The position numbers and the translations under genes are program-made. The notes under the pieces are model-generated. The model searched no databases, was not told the origin of the DNA, and worked only from the letters and a program-made list of their open reading frames with translations. This document shows, piece by piece, positions 12,501 to 18,609 of a stretch of 34,051 bases of DNA (its first letter is position 1; every line of letters begins with the position of its first letter). This stretch comes from Verrucomicrobiota bacterium (GTDB lineage: Bacteria > Verrucomicrobiota > Verrucomicrobiia > Opitutales > Opitutaceae): NCBI GenBank assembly GCA_025361935.1, contig JANYJB010000074.1, positions 1 to 34,051 of the forward strand. Reading direction: 5' to 3'.

Positions 12501-15500
12501 CATCTACACGGCGGGCACGCAGGCCGCGAAGCTGGCGGATTTTGATGTGCCTATCCTGGATCTGGTGGGCAACAACGCTAATGGCGTGTTCGAGAGTCCC
12601 GCTGCGCGAGCGCAATACAGCTTTGGGGGTGGGAACGTCGACATCGTGGCTCAAAACGATATCGCCCACTATCGCACTAGCACCGGCGGCGCTTTAGTTG
12701 ACGACTCCGCCAAGCAAATGCCGACCAACTGGCTTTACCGCCGGGGAGCCACAAATTCGGCGGGTGAGTTTGATGTATCTTCCTCGGGAGACATCGCCTC
12801 GACGACTTGGTGGGTGGATTTCAGTAATTTTTTCGAGGGTGTAGGAGCGCTCGGAGGTGGTAACGTCGCGCTCACTGCCGGCCGTAATATCACCAATGTA
12901 GATGCAGTCGTGCCTACCAATGCCCGGATGACCTACCAGGCTGTGGTCACGACTGGCGCAGGGGTCGTCACCGACAAGCTCGCAGCCAATCAGACTTTGC
13001 ACGAACTCGGCGGAGGCGACCTGCTTGTCCAGGCCGGTAACAACATCAACGCAGGAGTCTATTATGTGGAGCGTGGCTCGGGTCTGCTCTCGGCCGACAG
13101 CTCCATCCTCACGAACCGCACACGCGCAGCTCTTACCCAAGCTACGCTCACCAACAGCGCATTCGCAAATGTCGCTCCCGACGCGAGCACTTGGTTGGCG
13201 ACCACGTTGTTCGTCGGCAAGGGAACGTTTACCGTGGAGGCTGGCAATGACCTGCTGCTGGGGTCGGTGGCGAATGTCTTTTTGCTGCCCCAAGGTATCA
13301 ACAACCGCAGCTACCAACGCAGCTACTTCTCCACTTATGACGCTTCCACTGCTGTGGACGTCTCTTCGTTGACCGGCACCGTTACGTTGCGCGACAACCC
13401 GACCAGCAGCGACGGTTTTGGCTCCGGTTCTCTGATCAGCTGGTATCTAAACGTCCTGTATCCATCGACCGTCAGCAGCGCCGTTTCGCTCGCGGCATCG
13501 CAACCGTGGTTGAAGATATTGGAGAAATCCATTTCGAAGCAATTGGCTCTTCAGCCGTTTCAGACGGTTGCCGCTCTGATGCCTCCGACCCTGCGAGCGA
13601 CGGCGTTTTCCAGTGATATAAATGTGGTCGGGGGTCTGCTCTTATCTCCATCCTCCACGGGCACTCTGGAGTTATCGGCCGCTGGCTCTATAAACGGTTT
13701 TACGAGCACCAAACTATCCAATCCCACCCGGCCCTTTGATCCCACCACGAATACCTATACCTTCAGTGCAGGGCTTATAAATCTTTCAGATGCAGATCCG
13801 TCAGCCATCGCCTCAATCACCTCGCCCCTAACTACCCGTGAGATACTTACGCCCCAAAACCTCACGGATAGCATAAACGCTCTCTTTTCAGAATCGGGCG
13901 CGACTACTGGCACAAACGCGATTCTCCAGAATAAGTTGAAATTACATGCAGCGATCCCGTTACACGCCAATGACTACTCTCCTGTGCGCGTGTATGCGGT
14001 GAATGGCGATGTTTCTGGTGTAAACCTGTTCGCAGGTAAAGCCAGTCAAGTCATAGCCGGCCAAGATATCACCGATATCTCCCTCTACCTACAGAACATG
14101 CGAGCCACCGATATAACCCTCGTCCAAGCCGGACGTGATATCGTGGCCTACGCTCCGACTTCTTTGCTGCGCGAACAGGCTAATACGGTCGTGATACAAG
14201 CAGCCAACAACAACCTGCCATCAGCCTTGTCCGGAGACATCCAGATCGGCGGTCTTGGCACCTTGGAGGTGTTTGCTGGGCGAAACCTTAATCTGGGGGG
14301 CGGCCCTAACAACGCCGACGGCACTGGGATCGGAATTACCAGCATAGGCAACTTGCGCAACCCCGCCTTACCCTTTTCAGGAGCCAGCATCGTGGCAGGT
14401 GCCGGTCTTGGGAGTGCCAATGGACTGGAGTCCGCCGCCATCGATTTCAGCGCCTTCAGCCACTATTTTATGGATCCGGACACAAGCTCTTCGGAGGTTG
14501 CCGACTATTTGGCGAAGTTTCTTGATGCTGGGGCGGATGTCGGTGCCTTCAAGCAGCAGGTGGCTGCAGGCCAGCCTCTTTCCTCCCGATATCTGCCGAT
14601 TCTCGGCACCTTGATGGGCGATGCCGGTGCAACCAACGATCAGATCTGGGATAATTTCACTCATAAATCGCAGGCCGAACAAAACCGTTTGGCCGTGGGG
14701 GTCTTTTATACGGTTTTGCGCGACGCAGGCCGCGATCATAATGATTACCTCACGCAACCAACGCCGTCGGGATATAAGAATTACAGTGCCGGTTTCGGAG
14801 CCGTAGCGGCGCTTTTCTCCGGTGATGCCTCGGCGGGAGATATTTTGACAGACTCCAGACTGATCAAGACCACGCGAGGCGGAGACGTGAGTTTACTCGC
14901 TCCGGGAGGTTCCGTGAAATTGGGTTCCAATAATGCCGGCAACAGTGCGATCAATAACGGCATTCTCACCGAATACGGCGGGAATATATCCATCTTTGTC
15001 CACAGCGATGTGGATGTGGGGACCTCCCGCATATTCACCCTGCGTGGTGGTAACGAGATCATCTGGGCATCCACCGGCAATATTGCAGCGGGTATTTCCT
15101 CCAAGACCATTCAGTCCGCGCCCCCTACGCGTGTGTTGATCGACCCTCAAAGTGGCGATGTGCAGAACGATCTTGCCGGTCTCTCCACCGGCGGCGGCAT
15201 CGGTGTTCTCGATACTGTGGCTGGCGTCATGCCCGGAGACATCGATCTCATCGCGCCGATCGGGACCATCGACGCCGGTGACGCCGGTATCCGTTCTTCC
15301 GGCAATCTTAACATTGCGGCCTTGCAGGTTCTCAATGCCAGCAACATCCAGACCGGCGGAACAAGCACGGGCACGCCTGCGGCATCCGCCGCTCCCGTTT
15401 CCGCACCGTCTTCCACGACCACATCGGAATCCGCCAACTCGGCTTCCGGCCTGGCGCAATCCTCCCGTGATCAGAACCGCAACGGTGGCAATGGCGACAA

Positions 15501-15711
15501 CGTGATGCCGTCCCTCATTTCTGTGGAGGTCCTCGGTTACGGCGGTTCGGATCCTTCCACTCCCGGTTCCGATCAAAACAAGGACGACAAAGACAAGAAG
15601 GACGAAGCCAAGGCCGATGAAGGCTCCTCACCCAAACAGCTCACCAAGCAGGACTCATCCCTGGAGGGTTACATCACGGCCATGCAAGTTCACGGTTCCA
15701 CCAAGGGATGA
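3526..15711 (+). CDS. Giant filamentous-haemagglutinin-family exoprotein (two-partner-secretion-type N-terminus, DUF3739-like C-terminal region)
   Basis: 4061-residue predicted surface or secreted protein. After a signal peptide (about 1-33) comes an Ala/Gln-rich helical stretch (about 50-95). A haemagglutinin-activity / TPS-type domain follows (about 125-420), with LLTWQTFNIG (159-168) and the NQNGIIFGG turn at 216-224, a Q variant of the classical NPNG motif. Most of the rest is repetitive beta-helix sequence (G-x-I-x-L-x-A, DVSG, GGxI patterns). A tandem 107-residue repeat lies at about 2633-2830. A segment containing SSSGDIASTTWWVDF and GVGALGGGNVALTAGRNI lies at about 3080-3130. A mainly helical module spans about 3640-3765. 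Near the end, PIGTIDAGDAGIRSSGNLNIA and QVLNASNIQTGGTSTG (about 3910-3950) match what I remember of the DUF3739 C-terminal region of such proteins. A Ser/Thr linker and a charged D/K/E tail follow (about 4010-4040). I found no cysteine anywhere, no C-terminal autotransporter barrel and no sortase or PEP-CTERM anchor. The likely role is adhesion or matrix formation. No FhaC-type secretion partner is in the window. Confidence 0.88.
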   Translation: MTMRAQPVSLRSFAWRGFLATLMLATTGPAAGAAGLLRVGGGTSSSSSTAPANSAVTAAQAAALAQRAQASLLRSNTVQQSLQAMQAAARAAAQAATSSVPDGLGVGGLQVATGVPADLSNVLPAENATLWQGAQLPTETSSGGKVDVNIKQTAQQALLTWQTFNIGKNTTLTYDQSAGGSNTSQWVVFNKINDPSGNPSQILGSIKATGQVYVINQNGIIFGGASQVNTHTLVASALPINDNLVSRGLLNNPDAQFLFSALSLPAGSTGPTPAFIAPMANTGDGHSGDVVIQAGAQITSPTNADHVGGRIALIGANVTNDGTLSTPDGQAILAAGLQVGFQAHSITDASLRGLDVYVGAVADPASSDLVYAGTATNSGVIEAPRSDVTIVGKNVNQLGVINSSTSTALNGRIDLLAEYDAESSAGRTSANLFLSHDTGLVTFGGSSATLILPELDTTSRVVGTQLSLPSQINVRGLGIYLEDQATVFAPSAQVQFDAGRWETLESNSLRLAGIFAHTAGQIYLGNNALIDVAGSSGVSANVSENFVAVQLRGSELADAPLQRDGALRGQTVLIDLRQIGVFNGKAWVGTPVADASGYVNLADHTVGELTISGGSVNLTAGEAVVINSGATVDVSGGWIDYQGGQVSTSKVMSGGHIYDISQATPDRVYSGLYTGVNTAYEAGYIQGGSAGGISIKAASMSLDGGLRGGSVAGPRQISRSDVLATTFAGSTVLATVQSTLAAPALGKLSLTFTSEHQDPTTPNPQYVPYSPTPPIIRLQANGTLPAPEAFGVDSSGVPLSLSTPRKAEIDLSPSLFSDQGFGSFTINNSDGDVFIPAGTSLKLAAGASLDILAGNLSIDGSIYAPGGKLGFTVYDFSPTSSLYSNTTGSSVTPAADPARGLFSLGAGSILSTAGLVVDERVGGRDVSSQFTKGGSILIDAYDATLVDGSRLDVSGGGSVSASGKVSYRNGGGIDVRGGRDPKLNSLIGGRLDLGAGYISGTGFSGFSGATGGQLSLLAPRIRVSDDSTAANEDLLVVAPDFFNQGGFGSFTLKGRGTATGDPGIYLPGFEIAGQTRISPTAQGLLANVTRQGFTLERIVNPGTIPQTQRTPVSVSFSASGLREYFDQNILIVRGDLVMGSGAVIKTDPKASVSLSGDTVSVKGSVYAPAGQIVITGGGNSNLLFNSPDQALPTVEIDSASVLSVAGTTLAQFTPNANGTRMGSSVLGSKQTAGYLIGDVLNGGTISVAGNIVAKSGAVLDVSGATDVLDKLPAYTSLDATGMGLLSSRPVATRIDSNGGTITLTGKQELFTDATLKGAAGGSKATGGSLVVSSERFVPAGSSIVPSSLDIRLTVTQNTPAFVAAQDVFTIGKSVLDTNGNALAGQGYLTADALQAGGFDRLTLKGTVEFSGDVTLSAGQSLTLSDNGVLYAGGQVHLMAPYVQLGTALQPPQQQQGVSPFIAPPTHGGGVLSVDANLIDFGYLSLQNVGLAQFHADGGDIRGDGVLDVAGRIELRAGQIYPPTATTFTISAHDYSLNGSISEGAVAIIGSGERQTPYSAGGQLNVYASIIEQGGVLRAPLGGIDLGWNGTGTAPVDLLTGQAVASTGQLTLGAASKTSVSAIDPLTDKGLVIPFGLSSDGKTWIDPSGLDITVSGVAAKTVNVSAKNVNDQKGAVIDIRGGGDLYAYQWVSGVGGTQDVLASNKSFAIIPAYQADYAPLATFGSGSKLNGEAGYLNATLAVGDQVYLDASNGLSAGYYTLLPARYALLPGAYLVTPQSGTPVAKAVANPDGSYVVSGFRANGLSKTQSDQPLFGSFEVASESVVSKRAQYEDFYANTFLRQSALDHDATPARLPVDSGQLVLTAPAGGSMNLKGTVLSQALDPKGRGGLVDISSPVDIVIAGAEATAAPEVLVLNAADLTNFGADSLLIGGIRDASGTKVAVTTNHMLVDNSGAGSQLKGSEIILVANQSLVFADGAAIEQTGNPAAYETLYFGNAGQLGSGDGVLLRMTGDESAKIIRSGVSSSTAPSLVIGVGVHISGLNLTLDSTYGTSLDASAILSGNAVSLNSGQISLLLDGAGTVGSTSGLVLTGASLANIQSGTNALSLLSYSSIDIYGHGQVGVFGVDGRPEIASLELHAAALRGFNADGGQTTFAARSILIDNEAGRTAPTTMSSSSGTLMFQAETLQLGANNVAVNQYDSLEMQASDGVFISGTGVLIQQGTLSIKTPLITAATASSYDFTASDSVNLLASTGATESTLTGGLGARVSFAGASINDQTKISLPSGQIALHATTGDVVIGGVIDVSGTVRHFYDLDKFTGGGLIQTISDTGSVNVTSSASLLLAAQAGAGNAGTLSVNAPAGSLSLNGVLTGQGGTGGYGGIFFLDVGSLSSLGTLDARLNADGFMQSRSIRVRSGDVLLDGLAASHIYNLSTDTGAITMTGRIDATGETGGQVVLAANRGVTLAFGSEITVAAQKFDSAGKGGTISIETRGDGGSVIDLQPGATLDLSVAANTPTSAADGKFTGQLHLRAPQNAIQTDLSINPLASDIIGASAILVEGYRVFTPAGGLIDGVEAAVSQNANRFTANTGDISTTGTMMNRLFSTNQSLVPVVSVIPGAEIANANTTLTLLGVKLNTSGSSGLTVAAGVPLTFPAGTLGNNKIKATAAGTLSAADGTVTKTTANAIFAVPAGSVLTLASSGTVSFSSGSGGGGAVIVPAQSGFTSVGSTTLTPSGPGGAVQLTTSGSSSLTFLAGATLALPSGTPGNNKITSTVGGVITLPDGTVGTLIANTPTVITPGSAINFTLGGTLAFASGGAGGPIPVVLPIAGTITLAGAATVSTSTNALTLNKTWDLSTYRFGLQNVPGVLTLRAAGDLVFNFGASLSDGFAPTANTTTALWQAPLMTAGSRSWSYRLVSGADFQSADYRSVLQLSTLPTGAGSVLLGKGAPALPTATASATSQSIIPTYYQVIRTGTGDIDIVSGRDVQLLNSLATIYTAGTQAAKLADFDVPILDLVGNNANGVFESPAARAQYSFGGGNVDIVAQNDIAHYRTSTGGALVDDSAKQMPTNWLYRRGATNSAGEFDVSSSGDIASTTWWVDFSNFFEGVGALGGGNVALTAGRNITNVDAVVPTNARMTYQAVVTTGAGVVTDKLAANQTLHELGGGDLLVQAGNNINAGVYYVERGSGLLSADSSILTNRTRAALTQATLTNSAFANVAPDASTWLATTLFVGKGTFTVEAGNDLLLGSVANVFLLPQGINNRSYQRSYFSTYDASTAVDVSSLTGTVTLRDNPTSSDGFGSGSLISWYLNVLYPSTVSSAVSLAASQPWLKILEKSISKQLALQPFQTVAALMPPTLRATAFSSDINVVGGLLLSPSSTGTLELSAAGSINGFTSTKLSNPTRPFDPTTNTYTFSAGLINLSDADPSAIASITSPLTTREILTPQNLTDSINALFSESGATTGTNAILQNKLKLHAAIPLHANDYSPVRVYAVNGDVSGVNLFAGKASQVIAGQDITDISLYLQNMRATDITLVQAGRDIVAYAPTSLLREQANTVVIQAANNNLPSALSGDIQIGGLGTLEVFAGRNLNLGGGPNNADGTGIGITSIGNLRNPALPFSGASIVAGAGLGSANGLESAAIDFSAFSHYFMDPDTSSSEVADYLAKFLDAGADVGAFKQQVAAGQPLSSRYLPILGTLMGDAGATNDQIWDNFTHKSQAEQNRLAVGVFYTVLRDAGRDHNDYLTQPTPSGYKNYSAGFGAVAALFSGDASAGDILTDSRLIKTTRGGDVSLLAPGGSVKLGSNNAGNSAINNGILTEYGGNISIFVHSDVDVGTSRIFTLRGGNEIIWASTGNIAAGISSKTIQSAPPTRVLIDPQSGDVQNDLAGLSTGGGIGVLDTVAGVMPGDIDLIAPIGTIDAGDAGIRSSGNLNIAALQVLNASNIQTGGTSTGTPAASAAPVSAPSSTTTSESANSASGLAQSSRDQNRNGGNGDNVMPSLISVEVLGYGGSDPSTPGSDQNKDDKDKKDEAKADEGSSPKQLTKQDSSLEGYITAMQVHGSTKG
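11422..12006 (+). repeat. Internal tandem repeat of about 107 codons within the giant exoprotein gene
   Basis: Two diverged copies are visible in the protein: 11422-11679 (starts LNTSGSSGLTV, includes GNNKIKATAAGTL and ends VIVPAQSG) and 11743-12006 (starts LTTSGSSSLTF, includes GNNKITSTVGGVI and ends VVLPIAG). The offset between copies is 321 bp. A partial third start (TITLAGAATVSTSTNALTL) follows directly. The style differs from the surrounding beta-helix and suggests local duplication. Confidence 0.75.
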
Positions 15712-15745
15712 CCAGACGGCAGGAGGCTTGAAGGAAAGCGCCCTG

Positions 15746-17749
15746 CTAACTTTTCACTTGGCCTCTTTTGCCGACTCGGGTGGCGTCTGGCATCCAGACG
15801 TCCAAGACTTTCTTGGCCCGGCTAAACGAAGGGCTCGCCCGTAAAATTTCCTGCATCAAAATGATCGCCGAGTCGGTATCTCCCGCAGCGTGAACTTCCG
15901 TGGCGATGCCCAGGATTTTATTGGAACGAAGAAGATCACCTTTGAGGTAGAGGCGCGCCAGCCGTTGCATGGTCAGGACATCTTTCTCGCCTGCATACAG
16001 GCGGATTTCAATCAGCGACAGCTCTTCGTCTCGTGCGCCGAGCCATTCGGGCTGGCTACTGCGGGCCGTGCGGATGGCGGCGAGGGCGTCGTCTGTCTTG
16101 CCGCTTTTTATTTGAGCGTCCAAGTTCTTGAAAAACACGGTCTCGATATCCACGCCGGCGAGAGTCGAACGGGTGGCGGCTTGGATTTTGTCGGCTGAGG
16201 CGGAGTCCAATTTAACCGCCTGGATGACGGATTTAGGCTTTGCGGCCTCTGTCGCGGTCAAGGAAGCCGCGAGGCTTTCGGACGTTTGTTGGAGGGCGAT
16301 GCTGTTGGGATAGTGGACGAGTGCCAGACGGGATATCTCCAGGGCGGTGGCATTTCTATCGGCTGCGCGCAGCACGCTGATCAGGCGGCGGTATGCCACC
16401 ATGGACAGGCGTTGCTCCTGGACCTTGGCGATGAGATTCGACTGAACGGCGGCGGCTGGATCAAGACCGGCGGCGACCAGACGGGTCATTAAAACCCAAT
16501 ATCCAGCCAGGGGATCATTGGCCGCGTGCAAGGAAGCGAGTTCATCCAGCACTGCCTGCGCTGCCATCAGTTTTCCCTGGCTGATGTAGGCCTCCATCAA
16601 AAGTTGCTTGAGCGTGTAGGTGGCGAATCCTTGGGCTTCCGCCTGAGCGACGCACTGCTTTGAAAGGTTGGATTCCCCCAGTGGCACCAACGCTTCAGAT
16701 AATTTGATAATATAGTCGGGGTAGCTGTTAAAACGTAGAAAAAACGCGTCCAACGCGGTCTGCGCACCTTCTTTGTTTTTGAGTGCCGCGAGGTTGGTTA
16801 CCCCGTTGATGTAGGGCGTGGGACTTGTTGAATCGAGTCGGCGCCACTCCGACAACATCACGTCCAAGTCCTCGCGCCGTCCTGCTTCGCGCAAGGCCTG
16901 GGCTTGAAGCGGCAGAAGGCGGGGGCTTGGGCCATTTTTATGCCGCCACGTCTCGGCGAAGTTTGCGGCGATGTCTGCCTGCTGGTTTTTGAGCAGTGCC
17001 AGAATTTTCAATTCGGCGAAAGTCTCGCTCGAGTCCGCCCCCGATGCTTCGGCCAACTTGACGGCTTCCGTCAGGCGGCCGGCCTCCGTAAGGCCGGCGA
17101 TTTTCTTTTGGATGATCCAAAGCCGGAAACTCGCCATATCCGGTCTGTTTTCGGACTGCTTGAGTGATGTTTCGCACGCCTCAAGCCAGAAGACAAAGTC
17201 TTCTCCATCAGCCGCCAATTGGAGAAGATTTTCCATGTAGTAGCGGTCAGTCGCGTTGCAGGGAAGACCTCCCCGGAGCAGACTTATTGCCATGGCGCGC
17301 GAGCCTAGAAGCAGCTGAATTTTCGCCAAGACGAGGCGCCCGTCTTTTTCTTCCGGATAACGCGCGATTCCCAAAGATAGCTTCTGTATGCCTGGGCGTA
17401 TTTCACCGGCCTTGATGTCTTCCAATCCTTCTTGGATGAACGCCCGTCCTTGTTTTGCGTGAATAATATCGCTGCGGACGGGGTAGAGGGCGCAGTCCGC
17501 CAACGTGACCAGATTAAAGGGGCGTTGATGCATCCATTGGTAAAGTAAACCCACGGCTGCAATATAACCTAGGACGGCAAGCATCCCTGCCCAGAAAAGC
17601 AGGCCGCGAGTGCTGATGATCAGGCTTCGAATGACTATTACTCCGATCGCGTTGCGGCGTGTCGAGATACGCTCATGAATGCAAAAGAGACCACCATGCC
17701 AGCGGGCGGCGACTGCGCGTGAAGAACCCCAGATAAACTTGATGGTCAT
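15746..17749 (-). CDS. Membrane-anchored tetratricopeptide-repeat protein
   Basis: About 667 residues from the ATG at 17749; a TTG two codons earlier is an alternative start. A basic N-terminal segment of about 45 residues precedes one strong membrane helix (LLFWAGMLAVLGYIAAVGLLY). The rest is a long alpha-solenoid of TPR-like helix pairs, recognisable from repeated A-xx-L-A-x-xxxxG-xxxxA patterns such as LTEAGRLTEAVKLAEASG, AYISQGKLMAAQAVLDELA and AAGDTDSAIILMQEILRASP. It most likely sits in the inner membrane with the solenoid on the periplasmic side and serves as a protein-interaction scaffold; the partner is unknown. It converges with the giant exoprotein gene, with only 34 bp between stops. 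This is suggestive of linkage but they cannot share a promoter. The N-terminal 45 residues are unusual and the true start may differ. Confidence 0.75.
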   Translation of the reverse strand: MTIKFIWGSSRAVAARWHGGLFCIHERISTRRNAIGVIVIRSLIISTRGLLFWAGMLAVLGYIAAVGLLYQWMHQRPFNLVTLADCALYPVRSDIIHAKQGRAFIQEGLEDIKAGEIRPGIQKLSLGIARYPEEKDGRLVLAKIQLLLGSRAMAISLLRGGLPCNATDRYYMENLLQLAADGEDFVFWLEACETSLKQSENRPDMASFRLWIIQKKIAGLTEAGRLTEAVKLAEASGADSSETFAELKILALLKNQQADIAANFAETWRHKNGPSPRLLPLQAQALREAGRREDLDVMLSEWRRLDSTSPTPYINGVTNLAALKNKEGAQTALDAFFLRFNSYPDYIIKLSEALVPLGESNLSKQCVAQAEAQGFATYTLKQLLMEAYISQGKLMAAQAVLDELASLHAANDPLAGYWVLMTRLVAAGLDPAAAVQSNLIAKVQEQRLSMVAYRRLISVLRAADRNATALEISRLALVHYPNSIALQQTSESLAASLTATEAAKPKSVIQAVKLDSASADKIQAATRSTLAGVDIETVFFKNLDAQIKSGKTDDALAAIRTARSSQPEWLGARDEELSLIEIRLYAGEKDVLTMQRLARLYLKGDLLRSNKILGIATEVHAAGDTDSAIILMQEILRASPSFSRAKKVLDVWMPDATRVGKRGQVKS

Positions 17750-17818
17750 TGGCAAGGAAGCGCTTGGGTGCGTGTGGGACTACCTCACTGCGCCAAGTCC
17801 AACTTGGCCAGAAATAAT

Positions 17819-18256
17819 TCAGCAGCCCTCGCTTGCAACCAAGACGTGGTCAACCTCGGCGAAGCTTTGAGGTCTTAAGATTTTTTTCTCCGCCAGCATG
17901 GTTTCGCGAACGAGAACCCGCAGCCGATGGGAACTCACCCGCAATCTTAAGACACGACGGAGCCAGCCGTAGTGTTTTGGATGTCTTGAGAATCCCTCGA
18001 AATAAAGATCAAACTCACGATAGCTCGTGAGTTGGCCGGCGTTGTTAACGAAGTCGTAGTCCGCTGCGAAATGATAGCGTTTGAAAAGAGTTATCAGGGT
18101 CACGAAAGGACGCGTATGGGGATAAAGTGCCCTGCTAAAAATAACCTTGGTGAAGTCTTCCGTCGGGATTTGGCGCTGACGGCAATACAGCTCTAAAAAT
18201 GTTTTTCTTAAGGTTTTAATAATTGCTGAATTTACGGGATGATCGTGGCGTTCCCG
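17819..18256 (-). pseudogene. Unrecognised protein-like reading frame without a usable full-length start (possible gene relic)
   Basis: The frame is open from a TAA at 18257-18259 down to the TGA at 17819. Its only standard start is a GTG at 18103 (94 codons), but the protein-like sequence continues upstream of it for about 40 further residues. The upstream part reads KTLRKTFLELYCRQRQ and SRALYPHTRPF. The region after the GTG includes LFKRYHFAADYDFVNNAG, SYREFDLYF and WLRRVLRLRVSSHRLRVLVR. No ATG, GTG or TTG lies between 18104 and 18256. Either the gene starts at a rare codon (ATT at 18221-18223 or 18218-18220), or it starts internally at 18103, or it has lost its 5' end. I do not recognise the family. 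It lies 63-69 bp upstream of the TPR gene on the same strand and could be co-transcribed with it. Confidence 0.45.
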
Positions 18257-18425
18257 TTACACGGCAGTTACGATTCTGTATGTTTTTACTTTGGGGCAGG
18301 TTTATATTGGAAACAGTTTACACTTCTAGGAGCTGGTCGGGCTGCCTCGCGGAGGGGGGGGGCTTACAGGGTTAAATCACAGCTGCAACCTGTCTGGTCT
18401 CTAGTTTCCGAAATCCAAAAACTAA

Positions 18426-18458
18426 AAAGCCCGCATCTCGTTTTGAGATACGGGCTTT
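18426..18458 (-). terminator. Rho-independent terminator of tRNA-Glu
   Basis: A 14-bp stem (AAAGCCCG..ATCTC against its complement) with a 4-5 nt loop and T-rich tails. Read on the minus strand the single irregular pair is a G-U wobble, whereas on the plus strand it is a C-A mismatch. This points to use by the minus-strand tRNA just upstream, and TTTTTAGTTTTT follows on that strand. Confidence 0.85.
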
Positions 18459-18463
18459 AAAAA

Positions 18464-18540
18464 TGGCGTCCCCACGGGGATTCGAACCCCGGTGCCCACC
18501 GTGAAAGGGTGGTGTCCTAACCGGGCTAGACGATGGGGAC
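18464..18540 (-). tRNA. tRNA-Glu (anticodon TTC)
   Basis: On the minus strand the acceptor arm GTCCCCA pairs with TGGGGAC, followed by discriminator G and an encoded CCA (18464-18466). The anticodon stem-loop is CCACC-CTTTCAC-GGTGG with anticodon TTC. The T arm is CCGGGGTTCGAATCCCCGT-like with the TTCGAAT loop. The gene is 77 nt including CCA, and its sequence closely follows the bacterial tRNA-Glu pattern. It lies 70 bp downstream of terC on the same strand and has a terminator right after it. Confidence 0.97.
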
Positions 18541-18560
18541 GCAAAGAACGAAGGGGCGGG

Positions 18561-18588
18561 AACCTAGCCTTCGCACGAGACGGCGCAA
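18561..18588 (-). promoter_or_regulatory. Candidate promoter of tRNA-Glu
   Basis: On the minus strand a TTGCGC (-35-like, 18583-18588) and a TAGGTT (-10-like, 18561-18566) are separated by 16 bp, and the tRNA begins 20 nt after the -10 box. Spacing is right but the boxes are only partial matches to consensus. Confidence 0.35.
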
Positions 18589-18609
18589 GGATTTTCTACT
18601 GGAAGCCCC

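Noticed and set aside
15712-15745. GCAGG...CCTGC hairpin between the convergent exoprotein and TPR genes
   Set aside because: Stem of only 5 bp with a 19-nt loop and no proper T tract; not enough to call a terminator.
18239-18460. Plus-strand open frame of 73 codons
   Set aside because: Runs through a G9 tract and the tRNA terminator hairpin; no protein-like features.
18464-18540. tRNA-Glu as an integration site with a duplicated 3' end
   Set aside because: I found no repeat of the tRNA 3' end in the window and no integrase gene.
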